Assembly (NCBI GenBank): GCA_022844225.1
Contig: JALHMC010000033.1
Coordinates: 1 to 45,457 of the forward strand
DNA: 45,457 nucleotides
Reading direction: 5' to 3'
Source: Hyphomicrobiaceae bacterium
GTDB lineage: Bacteria > Pseudomonadota > Alphaproteobacteria > Rhizobiales > Hyphomicrobiaceae
Part shown: positions 43,343 to 45,457 of the stretch, piece by piece
Position numbering within the stretch: position 1 is the first letter of the stretch
How the letters are laid out: each line of letters opens with the position of its first letter
Program-made: the position numbers and the translations under genes
Notes under the pieces: model-generated
The model's input: only the letters and a program-made list of their open reading frames with translations
Database searches by the model: none
What the model was told of the DNA's origin: nothing

Positions 43343-43657
43343 ATGAAGTTTCGCCCCCTGCATGACCGCGTTGTGGTGCGCCGCATCGACGCCGAGCAGA
43401 AATCTGCTGGTGGCATCATCATTCCGGACACCGCCCAGGAGAAGCCGAGCCAAGGCGAGATCCTGTCCGTGGGCCCGGGCGCGCGTGATGAGCAAGGCCG
43501 TCTCGTTCCCTTGGACGTCAAGGTTGGTGACCGCGTTCTCTTCGGCAAATGGTCCGGCACCGAGGTCAAGATCGACGGCCAGGACCTGCTGATCATGAAA
43601 GAAAGCGACATCATGGGAGTTCTCGAAGTCAAAGGCACCATGAAAGTGGCAGCCTGA
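43343..43657 (+). CDS. groES: Co-chaperonin GroES
   Basis: GroES caps the GroEL chamber. The 104-residue protein has [18 protein letters not shown] at the start, the mobile loop [20 protein letters not shown] and the roof/core [16 protein letters not shown]. The start ATG 43343 has AGGAGG eight bases upstream. groEL follows by 138 bases; the two are one operon. Confidence 0.98.
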   Translation: MKFRPLHDRVVVRRIDAEQKSAGGIIIPDTAQEKPSQGEILSVGPGARDEQGRLVPLDVKVGDRVLFGKWSGTEVKIDGQDLLIMKESDIMGVLEVKGTMKVAA

Positions 43658-43750
43658 CGCTTACCGAACTCCACCAAGCAGAACCAAGCCGATGCTTCTG
43701 AGTGCTGTGGGCGCGCTGTTGGCGCTCTGCATGCTTGCTGCCGTGGCTGA

Positions 43751-45421
<1,671 letters not shown>

Positions 45422-45432
45422 GATCAGAGCCG

Positions 45433-45457
45433 GAGACCGCTGGAAGACGGCGGTCTC
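45433..45457 (+). terminator. Probable groESL terminator hairpin, cut by the window edge
   Basis: GAGACCGC (45433-45440) and GCGGTCTC (45450-45457) form a perfect 8-bp stem with a 9-nt loop, 11 bases after the groEL stop. The window ends with the stem, so a following T run cannot be seen. Confidence 0.7.

Overview
The window reads as chromosomal DNA of a high-GC alphaproteobacterium, most likely of the order Hyphomicrobiales. The evidence is a GapR (DUF2312) nucleoid protein, a class I lysyl-tRNA synthetase, a fused NADH dehydrogenase-like/SelD protein, a TPR-ispE operon and a CIRCE-like groESL promoter. No transposase, integrase, phage gene, CRISPR array, rRNA or tRNA was found. The species cannot be named from this sequence alone.

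Layout. 1-5 kb: a large coiled-coil protein cut by the window edge, a small secreted coiled-coil protein with an apparent one-base frameshift at its start, a SAM methyltransferase, a DUF4242 protein and a divergent winged-helix/TolB-like/TPR regulator. 5-9.2 kb: proline iminopeptidase, then a two-part sodium/solute symporter (DUF4212 + SSS) with a G10 tract at its start, then mscL. 9.2-13.3 kb: a radical SAM protein, the SelD fusion and a MarR regulator on one strand. 13.5-21.4 kb: LysR, MBL hydrolase, ispE, TPR protein, a threonine dehydratase-like enzyme, DUF4337, a metallophosphoesterase and gapR. 21.5-26.8 kb: a CaiB/BaiF CoA transferase, a NodU-type carbamoyltransferase, a UGSC-family selenoprotein with an in-frame TGA, an enoyl-CoA hydratase and tspO. 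26.8-33 kb: priA, an FSA-type aldolase, topoisomerase IB, a protein built from 93-bp tandem repeats and a D-2-hydroxyacid dehydrogenase. 33.2-38.7 kb: a methyltransferase coupled to a YfhO-like membrane protein, an HPP protein and lysK. 38.8-42.9 kb: a TerB protein facing a three-gene run (TelA-like helical protein, DUF6384-like membrane protein, coiled-coil protein). 43.2-45.4 kb: groES-groEL.

The strongest unusual signal is at 24724-25257. An in-frame TGA sits in the motif U-G-S-C, followed after 13 nt by a perfect 6-bp hairpin, and the same frame continues for 80 more codons. I read this as a selenocysteine codon. SelD, which makes the selenium donor, is encoded 12 kb away, so selenium use is supported twice in one window. 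The second system worth attention is the TerB/TelA-like/DUF6384/coiled-coil neighbourhood, which looks like an uncharacterised membrane-stress module.
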